This document shows, piece by piece, positions 5,383 to 6,095 of a stretch of DNA of 6,095 bases. This DNA is from JBILVQ01 sp044370375. Lineage in GTDB: Bacteria; Bacteroidota; Bacteroidia; UBA4408. Position numbers and translations under genes: made by a program. The notes below the pieces were generated by a model, which did no database searches, was not told where the DNA came from, and saw only the letters and a list, made by a program, of their open reading frames with translations. Each line of letters begins with the position of its first letter. Positions within the stretch are counted from its first letter, which is position 1. The stretch covers positions 1 through 6,095 of the forward strand of contig JBILVQ010000187.1 in NCBI GenBank assembly GCA_044370375.1, read 5' to 3'.

Positions 5383-6095
5383 TTCTTAAAATATTTGATG
5401 GTTTGCGTTCTACCCTCAATTTCAAAATGCAAAGCATACATGCCCTCTGCCCAGGTGGTAACATCAATTTCCTTTTTATTAGTCCATTGTGCTAATTCTG
5501 TTTTCAAATGCAATTTACCGACAGCATCATAGATGCATAGCCATCCGGATTTATTGCGTGGTGGTTCATATTGTAAATAAAATTTACCATTGCCGGGGTT
5601 AGGAAAAATGTTGACCGTTAATGGCAGATTTGTGCTGACACCAACGGTTAAGCCCAAGGTATCGCAAGCAGAACCCACTTTAGGACCCAAATGGTAGTTG
5701 GGATGAACGGTGGTAGTGCCGTTGTTTAACTTTCTAAAAAAACCTTCCATGTAATGAAACTCAACTTGGGCAGCGGGTGCATTGGGATTTTCAATCCATG
5801 AATAAACATTGACGGTACTCGTGCTGTTTAAATAAATTCTTCCATCATAGGAGGGATACATGGTGTGCAAGCCAGTTGGAAGTCCTGCGAAGCTATCAAT
5901 ATAGAGCTGATTAGTAGTGAAAATGGTTTCCCTTGAGGCAGAAAAATTGCTGGCCTGGGTATCATACCTAAAAACAGATAAAACATTGGAAGTGTATAAA
6001 TACCTTGAATCAGGTGAAAAGCAGCAGCCCCATGGTGCATAATTTTGATCAAAGTTAAATGCCATGCGGGGATTACTTAGAATGCCTGTACATCG
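5379..6095 (-). CDS. C-terminal part of a secreted propeller-type protein with T9SS type A sorting domain (partial, 5' end beyond right edge)
   Basis: The frame is open from the right edge, so the ATG at 6065 is internal: codons before it read RCTGILSNPR without a stop. 238 residues are visible. The first ~150 match the end of a beta-propeller/lactonase-like region common in Bacteroidota secreted proteins: RCTGILSN, then FSPDSRYLYTSN (residues about 26-37), VFRYD, YDGRIYLNS (about 83-91), and the closing HPNYHLGPKVGSACDTLG (about 132-149). The last 77 residues are a T9SS type A sorting domain: NIFPNPGNGKFYLQ, then CIYDAVGKL and WAEGMYALHF, ending in IKYFKK. Export through the T9SS and surface attachment or release is expected. 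The natural substrate is not evident. A Cys pair sits just before FSPDSRYLY, where relatives as I recall them have small hydrophobic residues. It is the first gene seen in the minus-strand run and overlaps the next by 4 bases. Confidence 0.88.
   Translation of the reverse strand, partial: RCTGILSNPRMAFNFDQNYAPWGCCFSPDSRYLYTSNVLSVFRYDTQASNFSASRETIFTTNQLYIDSFAGLPTGLHTMYPSYDGRIYLNSTSTVNVYSWIENPNAPAAQVEFHYMEGFFRKLNNGTTTVHPNYHLGPKVGSACDTLGLTVGVSTNLPLTVNIFPNPGNGKFYLQYEPPRNKSGWLCIYDAVGKLHLKTELAQWTNKKEIDVTTWAEGMYALHFEIEGRTQTIKYFKK

Noticed and set aside
5250..5495. Plus-strand 81-codon open frame
   Set aside because: It is antisense to two well-supported minus-strand genes and has no leader or motif.
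5828..6052. Minus-strand 74-codon open frame
   Set aside because: It is out of frame with the propeller and sorting-domain protein covering the same bases.

Overview
The window looks like Bacteroidota chromosomal DNA. The evidence is a PorQ-type component of the type IX secretion system (T9SS), two proteins ending in T9SS type A C-terminal sorting domains, a carboxypeptidase-regulatory-like fold behind a signal peptide, and start codons without clear Shine-Dalgarno sequences. The mix of gene families suggests the Saprospiria/Chitinophagia/Sphingobacteriia side of the phylum, but the genus cannot be read from the sequence.

Layout. (1) Positions 1-1131, minus strand: the N-terminal 377 codons of an exported protein with a small beta-rich domain followed by about 188 residues of Lys/Glu/Ala-rich helix; it runs off the left edge. 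(2) Positions 1132-1284: a 153-bp AT-rich divergent intergenic region with two inverted repeats and weak promoter-like boxes. (3) Positions 1285-3098, plus strand: porQ and cmk, 5 bp apart, a likely operon. (4) Positions 3099-3214: a short convergent intergenic region. (5) Positions 3215-6095, minus strand: a tight three-gene run read right to left. It holds the C-terminal end of a propeller-type T9SS cargo protein (5' end outside the window), an unrecognised 131-residue exported protein joined to it by an ATGA overlap, and a 586-residue secreted protein made of seven ~68-residue repeats plus a T9SS sorting domain.

How the genes fit together. PorQ is an outer-membrane beta-barrel of the T9SS attachment machinery, which anchors or releases cargo bearing C-terminal sorting domains. 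Two such cargo proteins lie directly downstream on the opposite strand. CMP kinase is a housekeeping nucleotide enzyme and a known neighbour of porQ in Bacteroidota. T9SS cargo genes are usually scattered in these genomes, so the closeness of porQ and cargo may be coincidental.

No mobile element, CRISPR array, tRNA or rRNA was seen. The least explained parts are the long-helix exported protein at the left edge, the 131-residue exported protein between the two cargo genes, and the inverted repeats in the divergent promoter region.
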